Shown piece by piece: positions 9,940-17,766 of a stretch of DNA of 64,000 nt. The notes under the pieces are model-generated. The model ran no database searches. It saw only the letters and a program-made list of their open reading frames with translations, and was not told where the DNA came from. Numbering within the stretch: position 1 is the stretch's first letter; every line of letters starts with the position of its first letter. Both the position numbers and the translations under genes were made by a program. The stretch comes from Peribacillus frigoritolerans (GTDB lineage Bacteria > Bacillota > Bacilli > Bacillales > DSM-1321): the NCBI GenBank assembly GCA_030562215.1, contig JAUPFL010000001.1, positions 248,001 through 312,000 of the forward strand, read 5' to 3'.

Positions 9940-10103
9940 AAAAACCCCGTCCCCAAGCCAATGCCTCTCGGGACGAGATCGATTTGCGGTGCCACTCCCA
10001 TGCGTCACTATACATCCCCAACTTCCTCGGCTGCTTTCAGGGCTCTTTCGGAAAGTGGTCATTCCATTTACTTTCCTCTTCCTTACGTCCACATTACCAT
10101 TAC
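9940..10103 (-). ncRNA. compact T-box riboswitch-like leader
   Basis: Reading the minus strand, GGGAGTGGCACCGC matches 10 of 13 fixed positions of the T-box consensus AGGGUGGNACCGCG. It is followed by CTCGTCCCGAG and a terminator arm GGGACGGGGTTTTTT, i.e. mutually exclusive antiterminator and terminator. Upstream, GGAAGAGGAAAGTA and CGAAAGAGCC resemble Stem I elements. A promoter TTTACA-18-TAAAAT lies at about 10,109-10,138. The Stem I region is only about 100 nt, shorter than usual. UGGC in the bulge predicts a tRNA with discriminator G (Trp, Asn, Asp or Ser types); this is inference. Confidence 0.6.
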
Positions 10104-10143
10104 TAAATTTTAACATCTATGGTTCGAAACTGTAAATAACGCA

Positions 10144-10171
10144 AAAAAACTCATTCAAAATAAATGAGTTT
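10144..10171 (-). terminator. weak terminator-like hairpin after the 63-residue gene
   Basis: AAACTCATT and AATGAGTTT pair around CAAAATA, with an A-run on the left that is a U-tract on the minus strand. Confidence 0.5.
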
Positions 10172-10258
10172 AAAAGCAAAACAAGATATGGATTTTTCGC
10201 TCGGCGTTCCTGGATAGATCATAATTGAATACCGCTAATGAATGTTGAATCAATTGAA

Positions 10259-10450
10259 TTACCTTAGGGAAAACAATTTTAAAAACGGATTCTTTTTCTT
10301 ATCCGTTATCCTTAACTCATCCATGATGATTTGATCCTCATGATCGGCTATCCATTTCCTTAGTGCATCTTTATCCTGGCATTGTGTTAAATATGTCTGG
10401 CCACCCTTGCCTGTAGCATTAATAACATATCTATTGAACGTCTTCTCCAT
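10259..10450 (-). CDS. small hypothetical protein (63 aa)
   Basis: Intact 63-residue reading frame starting MEKTFNRYVINATGKGG and ending in a basic, aromatic tail (KKKNPFLKLFSLR). No signal peptide, no membrane span and no cysteine motif (a single cysteine). The middle is rich in charged residues (CQDKDALRKWIADHEDQ). GGCGGGC lies about 8 bases before the ATG on the minus strand. I do not recognise the family. It stands alone between the T-box gene and the ktr riboswitch. Confidence 0.55.
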   Translation of the reverse strand: MEKTFNRYVINATGKGGQTYLTQCQDKDALRKWIADHEDQIIMDELRITDKKKNPFLKLFSLR

Positions 10451-10736
10451 AATTGCCCGCCTTTTTAATAAAATGTATTGAAGCTTTAAATACGAATGTA
10501 CTGCTTTTTTCTTTATCTTTTACAAAAGAAACATAATATATATGTTAGAAATTTTGATTGGCAATAGCATGTTCTGCTTGAAAGTATTGAATGAAGTTCA
10601 TCGATGCCGGTTATCATAATCGGATTAATCGAACCTATCATAATGCGCTAACTAATATTTGTCAATACGTTTTCTAAATGTAAATTAAACGTAAATTTTC
10701 AGTTTTATTAAAGAAATATTTTTTACGATTTAGGGG

Positions 10737-10766
10737 TTTACAACTGCTAAATGATGGGAGTAGAAT
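10737..10766 (+). promoter_or_regulatory. promoter of the ktr operon
   Basis: TTTACA at 10737-10742 and TAGAAT at 10761-10766 with an 18-base spacer, about 30 bp before the riboswitch. Confidence 0.6.
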
Positions 10767-10796
10767 ACGTTTATCAATTTAATATATTTCGGCCTA

Positions 10797-10965
10797 AACT
10801 CAAAGGAATTGAGTACGGAGGACCCAATCATTTGGGGTTAATTCTGCCTTGCAGAAGGGATGAGATCAGCTCTTTCGCCATCCTACCCGTCAGCTAACTT
10901 CGTCGGCTAAAGCGAAGGAGGTCATAAGACCGCCTATTTCGGGAGCTTTTTTGCGCGTTTTTTCA
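10797..10965 (+). ncRNA. c-di-AMP riboswitch (ydaO/yuaA class)
   Basis: Conserved ydaO/yuaA blocks are present: GGAGGACCCAATC, GGGGTTAATTCTGC, AGAAGGGATGAGATCAGCTC, CCATCCTACCCGTCAGCTAA and CTTCGTCGGCTAAAGCGAAG. A terminator-like hairpin (CGAAGGAGGTC / GACCGCCTATTTCG, then a T-run near 10,950) ends it. In Bacillus this RNA switches off potassium-uptake and wall genes when c-di-AMP is high, which fits the ktrB-ktrA genes that follow at 11,088. Confidence 0.9.
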
Positions 10966-11087
10966 GGAGCAAATAGCTATTCGATGTTTTCGCAGGTCTT
11001 TTTATTATGCCTTTAAAAAGAGTCGGAATGGGGATTGATGGTTAAGATATTCAAACAGTTTTACACATTTCATTTTTATAAGTAGGG

Positions 11088-12434
11088 ATGATCAATTTGA
11101 TAAAAGCAAAAAATTTGTTAGATCCGCCCAAAATACTTGTACTCGGGTTTGCCATCCTGATACTTATCGGGTCCTATTTATTGACCCTGCCGATTTCCAC
11201 TGAAAATGGCGATGGCCTTTCTTTTCTGGATGCTTTATTCACCGCAACCTCAGCTACTTGTGTAACAGGACTGGTCGTAGTGGATACGGGATCGACCTTC
11301 ACCACTTTTGGTGAGTTGGTCATCTTAACACTGATTCAGATAGGCGGTTTAGGGTTCATGTCATTTGCGACGTTTTTCTTTTTCCTTCTAGGCAAAAAGA
11401 TTTCTTTAAAAGGCAGGTTACTCTTGCAGGAGTCCTTAAATAACCTATCCATGGCAGGTATAGTCAGGTTAGTGAAACGGCTTTTAATTTTCACGGCCAT
11501 CATTGAAGGCATGGGGGCCCTTATCTTATCGATTCGCTTTTCTTTTGATATGCCAATGGGAAAAGCGATCTATTACGGGGTTTTTCATTCCATCTCGAAT
11601 TTCAATAATGCCGGCTTTGATTTAATGGGGGAATTCAGGAGTTTGACCCCATATGTATCGGATCCATTCGTAACGCTTACCGTCGCCTTTCTCATCACGT
11701 TTGGCGGAATAGGCTTCATCGTGATGAATGAACTATACGAATATCGTGACACCCATCGTTTATCCGTACATACGAAGGTGGTTCTGATGACTAGCTTGAC
11801 CCTTACGGTTACCGGCGCAATTTTAATCTTTTTATTCGAGTTCGGTAATCCAAAGACATTGCAGCCTTTATCTTTCATGGGTAAAATACTGTCATCTTTA
11901 TTTCAATCGGTATCACCAAGGACAGCCGGCTCCAATACGCTGAATATCCCTGATTTGACTCAGCCTACATTACTGCTCATCATTTTCTTGATGTTCGTCG
12001 GGGCTTCACCCGGATCGACTGGCGGCGGGATTAAAACGACTACATTGGCGACGCTTGTCGGAACGGTTTGGTCACAGATTAAAGGAAAGGGTGATGTGGT
12101 CTTATTCCGTCACCGCATTGTGACTGAAACGATTTTTAAAGCATTATCGGTAACATTCATTGGCGTATTCATGGTTTCGCTCATCTCCATTCTGCTGACC
12201 ATCACTGAAAGCGGAACTGACTTCTTGATGATTTTGTTCGAAGCCACTTCAGCATTCGCCACCGTGGGACTTTCAATGGGTTTGACCCCAGAATTATCAC
12301 CGGTTGGCAGGATGCTCATCATTTTCACGATGTTTGCAGGCCGTGTTGGTCCTTTGACTTTGGCCTTCGCTATCGCCATGAGGCGCAAACCAGATCCGTT
12401 CCGACGTCCAAAAGGAAAAATCATGATTGGTTAA
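11088..12434 (+). CDS. ktrB: potassium channel-forming subunit KtrB/KtrD
   Basis: 448 residues of the Trk/Ktr/HKT superfamily: the membrane pore of a K+ (Na+-coupled) uptake system. Four pore loops with their selectivity glycine are seen: SATCVTGLVVVD, SNFNNAGFDL, SPRTAGSNTL and SAFATVGLSMG. The flexible gate loop GASPGSTGGGIKTTT in the third repeat is intact. TTG at 11,097 is an alternative start because AGGG lies nearer to it in standard spacing. Preceded by a c-di-AMP riboswitch and followed 23 bp later by the regulatory subunit, so the operon order is B then A. Confidence 0.9.
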   Translation: MINLIKAKNLLDPPKILVLGFAILILIGSYLLTLPISTENGDGLSFLDALFTATSATCVTGLVVVDTGSTFTTFGELVILTLIQIGGLGFMSFATFFFFLLGKKISLKGRLLLQESLNNLSMAGIVRLVKRLLIFTAIIEGMGALILSIRFSFDMPMGKAIYYGVFHSISNFNNAGFDLMGEFRSLTPYVSDPFVTLTVAFLITFGGIGFIVMNELYEYRDTHRLSVHTKVVLMTSLTLTVTGAILIFLFEFGNPKTLQPLSFMGKILSSLFQSVSPRTAGSNTLNIPDLTQPTLLLIIFLMFVGASPGSTGGGIKTTTLATLVGTVWSQIKGKGDVVLFRHRIVTETIFKALSVTFIGVFMVSLISILLTITESGTDFLMILFEATSAFATVGLSMGLTPELSPVGRMLIIFTMFAGRVGPLTLAFAIAMRRKPDPFRRPKGKIMIG

Positions 12435-12457
12435 TAATGAATGAAGGAGTGTAAACG

Positions 12458-13114
12458 ATGGGAAAACGACAATATGCCGTGATCGGTTTAGGCAGATTCG
12501 GAACCAGTGTGGCCCATAGATTATATTCGGCCGGCCAAGAGGTATTGGGTATTGATGTCAACGAGGAGAGAGTCGAGAATGCGGATCTGAACGTTACCCA
12601 TGCGGTCATGGCAGATACGACAGAAGAAGAGACATTAAAAGCAATCGGAATCCGTAATTTCGATTGTGTCATCGTAGCCATCGGAAATGACATGCAATCG
12701 AGCATTTTAACTACCTTGCTTTTAAAAGAGCTTGGGGTCAAAAAAGTCATCGCCAAGGCACTTAATAAAAATCACGGTCAGGTGCTCACTAAAATCGGTG
12801 CCGACTGGGTCATCTATCCTGAGAGGGATATGGGGGAACGGGTCGCGAATCAGCTTCTTTCCCCTAACATGCTGAACTATATAGAGCTTTCTAAAGAATA
12901 CAATATCGAGGAGATCATCCTCCCCAAGAGCATGAAGGGTAAAAGCCTCAGGGAGCTTGATTTGCGGGCAAAATATAATATTAGCGTCATTGCCATCGTG
13001 AGTAATGGAGAAATTATCATAGCACCCTCACCGGATCAGGATATCCATGAAAAAGATATGCTTTTAGTTGTTGGCAATAAAGAAGATCTAGCCGTCTTTG
13101 CCAATATTGAATAA
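12458..13114 (+). CDS. ktrA: KtrA/KtrC-type RCK regulatory subunit
   Basis: 218 residues, cytosolic ring subunit that gates KtrB. The RCK-N domain has the nucleotide-binding Rossmann motif AVIGLGRFGTSVA (residues 7-19) and an acidic end of strand two (GIDVNEERVE). The RCK-C domain (about 140-218, SVIAIVSNGEIIIAPSPDQDI) is the c-di-AMP binding part in related proteins. Start ATG follows GAAGGAG. Second gene of the c-di-AMP-riboswitch operon, so both RNA and protein could respond to the same signal. Confidence 0.88.
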   Translation: MGKRQYAVIGLGRFGTSVAHRLYSAGQEVLGIDVNEERVENADLNVTHAVMADTTEEETLKAIGIRNFDCVIVAIGNDMQSSILTTLLLKELGVKKVIAKALNKNHGQVLTKIGADWVIYPERDMGERVANQLLSPNMLNYIELSKEYNIEEIILPKSMKGKSLRELDLRAKYNISVIAIVSNGEIIIAPSPDQDIHEKDMLLVVGNKEDLAVFANIE

Positions 13115-13179
13115 TCCGGCAGGTTCCGGCATTTGCTTTATGTAGCCCGATACCTATTTTGAATGCTAATACATGCGGG

Positions 13180-13203
13180 AAGACCGCCATATGGAGGTCT
13201 TCT
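13180..13203. terminator. palindromic hairpin between convergent ktrA and rsbR-like genes
   Basis: GAAGACC and GGTCTTC pair around GCCATATGGA (itself partly self-complementary, CCATATGG). No long T-run follows, so termination is only plausible. Confidence 0.4.
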
Positions 13204-13247
13204 CGATGAAATGTATAATGCATCCCCGCGCCCTGGATATGTATGTA

Positions 13248-14081
13248 TTATTTTGTCGTACTGATTGCTTGGGCAAGAGTGGACTTTATCGTCACTTTAT
13301 CAAAAGGCAGTTGAAGCTTAACGGCAGTCATGGCTATTTCCGGCCGAAGTCCTGAAAGGGTTGTTTGAATTCCTATCAAATGTAAGGATTCAATCAATTG
13401 AGACAGCTGGTGTGCCGATCCGCTATCTATTGCATGAACGCCAGATAGATCAATGAAAAGTCTGGTGACATTTTTTCCAGCGCACTTTTGTAATGTGTTT
13501 TCAAGCAAGGACATGCCCCTCATCGTGTCAATATCGCCTATCAGGGGAAGCAGCGCCGTGTTATCTTTAAGCGAAATGATGGGTGTGCTCAATTCATCGA
13601 TCGTTGCCTGTTGTGCCTTCATGATTTTATTGGCATATCTATGATTCGCTTCCGTAAACCTCTCCATCACTTCACTGAACACCTTCACCACTATCCGATA
13701 CCAGGAATTTACTTCCTCCTGTGTATATTTATCCCCATGCAATTCCACAAACCGGTCAATATAATCCAGGTATTGCTCTTGCGTTCGGAAAAACTCCCTC
13801 AATATAAAATAGATGGGTGTGTTTAAATGCTGCTCATCCTGACCGATATCTTCAATCCAATCACCAAGTTGCTTAAAGAATTCTCTCTCCTCTGTATCAA
13901 AGACCTGAAAGAAACGTAAATGAAATTCATTATTTTGCTGCTTAAGTTTTTTAATCACTTTGGGATCGGATGAACTATAAACACCTGACTTATCACCTTT
14001 ATTCAATGATGTGTACCAATCCTCAGTCAATTGTGCTGCCACACCCAATAAAAAGGAATATAATTCTTTATTTATGTGCAT
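13248..14081 (-). CDS. RsbR-type stressosome protein with C-terminal STAS domain
   Basis: 277 residues. The C-terminal STAS domain (about 165-277) has TPIISLKDNTALLPLIGDID, typical of RsbR paralogues, then LFIDLSGVHAIDSGSAHQL. In many RsbR paralogues this last motif ends in a phosphorylated Thr (DT); here it is DS. The N-terminal about 160 residues form a helical, globin-like sensor with no recognisable haem or flavin ligand. RsbR paralogues build the stressosome that controls sigma-B. No rsbS, rsbT or sigB gene is nearby, so it acts as a stand-alone sensor subunit. Confidence 0.8.
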   Translation of the reverse strand: MHINKELYSFLLGVAAQLTEDWYTSLNKGDKSGVYSSSDPKVIKKLKQQNNEFHLRFFQVFDTEEREFFKQLGDWIEDIGQDEQHLNTPIYFILREFFRTQEQYLDYIDRFVELHGDKYTQEEVNSWYRIVVKVFSEVMERFTEANHRYANKIMKAQQATIDELSTPIISLKDNTALLPLIGDIDTMRGMSLLENTLQKCAGKNVTRLFIDLSGVHAIDSGSAHQLSQLIESLHLIGIQTTLSGLRPEIAMTAVKLQLPFDKVTIKSTLAQAISTTK

Positions 14082-14425
14082 AAACTCCTCCTATTTAGTT
14101 TTTTATAAAGCATTCAATTGGTCTCAGCAGTCGATAAATCTAACGCTGAAATCGGCATTGTCAGGTTATTGAAATATCATCAAAAAGCAAGCATCGAAGA
14201 CAACCTCTTCCATACTTAAAATCTTATGATCTGATGCCCCATTGCCTCCTCTTTCCATATACCTTCCCAGCTGTTTTTAAAACCATGCAACCACTGTTTT
14301 TTAAAAAAAGATCAGCAAAACCTTCATCTATCATTCTGGTAAATCTACGTTCCCAAAACTTTATGTTGTTGTTATAGTTTACCATTTTCATTTTTTGTTA
14401 ACAAATCCCCACTTTTCTTCATTAC
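14082..14425. other. intergenic stretch without a recognisable gene
   Basis: About 340 AT-rich bases between the rsbR-like start and the methyltransferase terminator. No open frame with coding character, no clear hairpin and no repeat copy was found apart from an rsbR-like upstream region with ATTTAG/TATAAA promoter-like boxes. Confidence 0.5.
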
Positions 14426-14452
14426 AAAAAAAGGACCTGATCCCAGATCCTC
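14426..14452 (-). terminator. terminator of the methyltransferase gene
   Basis: GGACCTG and CAGATCC pair around ATCC; the seven-A run on the left is the minus-strand U-tract. Confidence 0.65.
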
Positions 14453-14474
14453 CGTTTAAAACCATTTCGCCTTC

Positions 14475-15182
14475 TCACTTCATAAATAAAGCCGTCCATA
14501 AACCTTGCACCCCAAAGGTTTCATCCGTTTGTTCCATTTTCCTCATTTTCCGTATTTCCACCACTTCAAATTCATTGAAAATCAGTCTGAGTTTTTCTTC
14601 AGTAAAACCTAATCCGCCTTTAAGGTTCCTTTGCCTATATACTTCCCAATCCGAGATGTCTGCCCCACCCAATATGCCGCCTTCGACAAAACAAGTAATC
14701 GAATACAACCCCTTAGGCCTTAATGCCTTTTTCACCATCTCCAAATAATTGATCCTTCGATGTGGAGCAATATGGTGAAAACAACCTGAATCATACACGA
14801 AGTCATATTGCCCTTTTGCAATATCCAAATCAAAAATATTCCTTTGAATGAAGTTCACGTGGACATTTTTATCTGCTGCCCGTTCTTTTCCCCATTCAAG
14901 GGCTTCCTTCGAAATGTCCACCGCATCAACGGAACAGCCCTTTTGAGCAAGGTAAATGGCATTTCTCCCAGGTCCGCATCCAAGCTCAAGAACCTTTCCT
15001 GGCCCAATTAAACGATCATCAAAATATGAAACCAAATTCTCATCAGGGAAATTCCCAAAAAAGGGAACCCCTTTTTCACGGTCTTCATAAAAACCATCCC
15101 AGAATCCAGCTGGCTCACGCAATAATGAGTCCAGCATGTTCAATAGATCTTCGTAGGTTGTAATCGTTTCCGACAAAACCAT
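14475..15182 (-). CDS. class I SAM-dependent methyltransferase
   Basis: About 235 residues. Motif I is VLELGCGPGRNAIYLA (about residues 65-80), followed by the acidic residue of motif II in VDAVDISKEAL and by FDFVYDSGCFHHI (motif IV region; text reads YDFVYDSGCFHHI). It resembles the thiopurine/tellurite (TehB-like) group of small-molecule methyltransferases. The substrate is not recognisable. Start is uncertain among 15,194, 15,182 and TTG 15,176, because GAAGAGGTG overlaps the first two. Single-gene unit. Confidence 0.78.
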   Translation of the reverse strand: MVLSETITTYEDLLNMLDSLLREPAGFWDGFYEDREKGVPFFGNFPDENLVSYFDDRLIGPGKVLELGCGPGRNAIYLAQKGCSVDAVDISKEALEWGKERAADKNVHVNFIQRNIFDLDIAKGQYDFVYDSGCFHHIAPHRRINYLEMVKKALRPKGLYSITCFVEGGILGGADISDWEVYRQRNLKGGLGFTEEKLRLIFNEFEVVEIRKMRKMEQTDETFGVQGLWTALFMK

Positions 15183-15549
15183 CACCTCTTCCATTGTATC
15201 CCGCCATTTAATTATACTGATTTCGGCCAGTGCCTATGTAACAGCTGCATCAAAAATGCGTTACATATGACGATCAGACACCATTGGACCTTGTTGTTTA
15301 TATAATGGTCACTGGAATTTAAAGGTATCAAAAATGCATTCAAACTGCCTTCTGATGGTATGATCCATTCTTACTTAATGACCCGGCGATCAGCTCATTA
15401 TCCATGTTAGGGAAGACAGGGATTTTATACATGCATGTCAAATATTACATGCTCTTTACAACGGGTCAGGTTTAGCTTCCAAATTACAAAACTAAAGCTC
15501 TATTCAGATTTGCTTATCATTCAACCCGCCCATCCACCCTGCCGAACCT
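15183..15549. other. intergenic stretch with one hairpin
   Basis: No gene seen. A hairpin at about 15,234-15,266 pairs TATGTAAC with GTTACATA (inner GCAT/ATGC) but lacks a T-run. The rest is unstructured AT-rich sequence. Confidence 0.45.
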
Positions 15550-16448
15550 TTAGACTTTCACTTCAAACTCTTTAACGTAGACCGCATTCCCGGTGATTTC
15601 AATATCATATGTGTCATCGTTTTTGGTAGCCGTAACGTGAACTCTGCCATCCTTTCCGATTTCATGTCCTTGTTCGATTAACAGTTGCACCTCATCTTCA
15701 AGATCATCCTTTATGTATTTTGCATAATAAGCGCCCATTACACCTGAAGCCGTTCCTGTAACCGGGTCTTCAAGCGTACCCGAAAATGGCGAGGAAAAAT
15801 GCCGGGCATGCATATGGGCATCCTGATCGTACGTTTCCAGGCAAAGGGATGAACGGAAGCTCTTGGCATTTCCTTTAATATTTGTGGAAACAGGTTATTG
15901 TTCGCCTTCATCTTTTTGAATGCATTGCGGTCTTTTATCGGAATCAGTAAAGTCCATAAACCTGTACTTCCATAAATAATAGGCAATTCCGCTTCTAGAT
16001 CTTCTATTTCAAGTCCGAGGGAACTGGCTAAGCCAACTTTATCTCCGTTAAACGCTTCAAACTGCGGCGCGGCCTGCTTCATCGTAATATATATATCAAG
16101 ATCCGCCGTCGTATGGATCTTGATTGGCAATATTCCCGCTCCTGTTTCAATCATCAGCTCATCTTTATTCAACAATCCCCTGGTCTTCAGTGAATGGATG
16201 GTGGCCATTGTCGCGTGTCCGCAAAGATTCATTTCGTGCCCCGGTGTAAAATAACGGATTCTAAGATCGGCAATATCGGACTCCATGGGAAAAGCGGTTT
16301 CATTGAACCCGACCTTCATCGCTATAACCTGCATTTCCTTTTCCGTCAGTCCATCCGCATCTAAAACCACACCTGCCGGATTTCCTTTATTCGGTTTACT
16401 GCTGAACGCATCGTAATGAAAAACCCTTACCGTTTTCAAATCTAACAT
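15550..16448 (-). CDS. PhzF family isomerase/epimerase (frame broken once)
   Basis: 299 residues once repaired, the usual PhzF size. The N-terminal half has [20 protein letters not shown] and GFNETAFPM with the conserved catalytic Glu, and [18 protein letters not shown]. The C-terminal half repeats the fold with [17 protein letters not shown]. The frame breaks near 15,836: one T missing in CCCTTTGCC; with it the text reads [19 protein letters not shown]. PhzF-like proteins of Bacillus (YddE type) have no fixed substrate; phenazine synthesis should not be inferred. Monocistronic. Confidence 0.83.
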
Positions 16449-16566
16449 CTCCTATTAAATGAATGGTGCTTCTCTTGAATAGTAATTCTATATCTCTATC
16501 AATATCCCTTTTTCGTGCTTATTAAGTGAAACAACCATTGCCTACCCCACAAGTGCTTGCTTTGAT

Positions 16567-16640
16567 GAGGCTTGGCCGACAGCCGGCGGAAAGGGAGCGG
16601 ATCCCTGAAATCAACTGCAACCTAATAAAAAACTGCAGGC
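16567..16640 (-). repeat. GC-rich repeat type B, inverted partial copy
   Basis: On the minus strand it reads TGATTTCAGGGATCCGCTCC then CTTTCCGCCGGCTGTCGGCC, matching the left half of the type B unit. It lies just beyond the galE terminator, whose CTGCAG-TTTTTT end is also the left edge of other B copies. Confidence 0.65.
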
Positions 16641-16670
16641 AAACTCGTATTTCTTAGAGTTTGCCTGCAG
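16627..16670 (-). terminator. terminator of galE
   Basis: CTGCAGGCAAACTC and GAGTTTGCCTGCAG form a perfect 14-bp stem; the A-run on the left is the U-tract for minus-strand transcripts. Confidence 0.85.
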
Positions 16671-16700
16671 TCTGAAACGACTTTCGGCCCCAAGGGACCA

Positions 16701-17672
16701 TTAATTCATTTGAGATTTATGCCATTTCCACGCACTTTCAATGATTTCTTCCAAATCTATTGATGCTTTCCAACCAAGTTCTTCATATATCTTATTGGCC
16801 GAAGCTACCAGGCGGGCTGGATCTCCAGGGCGACGGTCTGCATACTCTACGGTCGGTTTAACTCCTGTGACTTTTTCGCAAGTGTCGATTACATCCTTAA
16901 CCGAAAACCCTTTTCCATTCCCAAGATTGTAGATGGCCGTATCCTTCTTCCCGGATAATAGGGCTTGAAGCGCGATTATATGAGCTTGGGCTAAATCCGT
17001 TACATGGATATAATCGCGAATGCAAGTGCCATCTTCTGTATCATAGTCCGTTCCAAACACGGAAATCTTCTCACGTTGACCTAATAAATGCTGTAAAATG
17101 ATAGGAATCAGGTGGGTTTCCGGATCATGGCTTTCACCGATTTCTGCTGACGCATGTGCTCCGGCCGCATTAAAGTAACGCAAGACGACATAATGGAGTC
17201 CATATGCATTTGCAAAGTCCCCTAAGATTTGCTCTACCATCAATTTTGAGCGGCCATATGGGTTAATCGGATTAGTTGGCTGATCTTCATCAATCATATC
17301 CACATTTGGTATCCCGTACGTAGCTGCCGTTGATGAAAAAATGAAATTCTTAACATCATGCTTGAGCATGGTATTCAATAATGTAAGAGTGGCACCTACA
17401 TTATTATCATAATATTTATAAGGATCTTGAACAGACTCCCCGACCAAGCTATTGGCGGCAAAGTGCATAACAGCTTTAATGGGATATTTAAGGAATATTT
17501 CATTCAAGACCGCTTCATCCCCTAAATTCCCTTCCACCAAGATGGCCTTCGAATCGACCAGCGAACGAAATCCAGTTGAGAGATTATCCAGAATGACAAC
17601 CTCTTCAGTTTTCACTAACTCTTTTACAAGATGACTTCCAATATATCCTGCACCGCCAACGACCAAAATCAT
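16701..17672 (-). CDS. galE: UDP-glucose 4-epimerase
   Basis: 323 residues, short-chain dehydrogenase of the extended type. NAD motif is GGAGYIGSH (residues 6-14); catalytic residues are Ser/Thr in STAATYG and Tyr-Lys in YGRSKLMVE. LRYFNAAGAH is the family hallmark. It interconverts UDP-glucose and UDP-galactose (or the N-acetyl forms). It follows the large glycosyltransferase and gtaB on the same strand, so it supplies UDP-galactose for the surface polymer made by this locus. Confidence 0.93.
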   Translation of the reverse strand: MILVVGGAGYIGSHLVKELVKTEEVVILDNLSTGFRSLVDSKAILVEGNLGDEAVLNEIFLKYPIKAVMHFAANSLVGESVQDPYKYYDNNVGATLTLLNTMLKHDVKNFIFSSTAATYGIPNVDMIDEDQPTNPINPYGRSKLMVEQILGDFANAYGLHYVVLRYFNAAGAHASAEIGESHDPETHLIPIILQHLLGQREKISVFGTDYDTEDGTCIRDYIHVTDLAQAHIIALQALLSGKKDTAIYNLGNGKGFSVKDVIDTCEKVTGVKPTVEYADRRPGDPARLVASANKIYEELGWKASIDLEEIIESAWKWHKSQMN

Positions 17673-17766
17673 ATAGAATTTCCCCTTTTACTTTAAGCTT
17701 AAATGAATCATAACCAATTCCCGCAACCTATATATGTGAGGCTCTATTAATAGAACCTCCCTCATT

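Noticed and set aside
9914-10001. MFS protein starting 29 codons upstream
   Set aside because: The extension is translated from the leader's antiterminator and terminator; ATG 9914 has a proper GGGGAG site.
15550-16448. Phenazine biosynthesis from the PhzF-like gene
   Set aside because: No other phz genes are present; stand-alone PhzF-like proteins are common in Bacillus.
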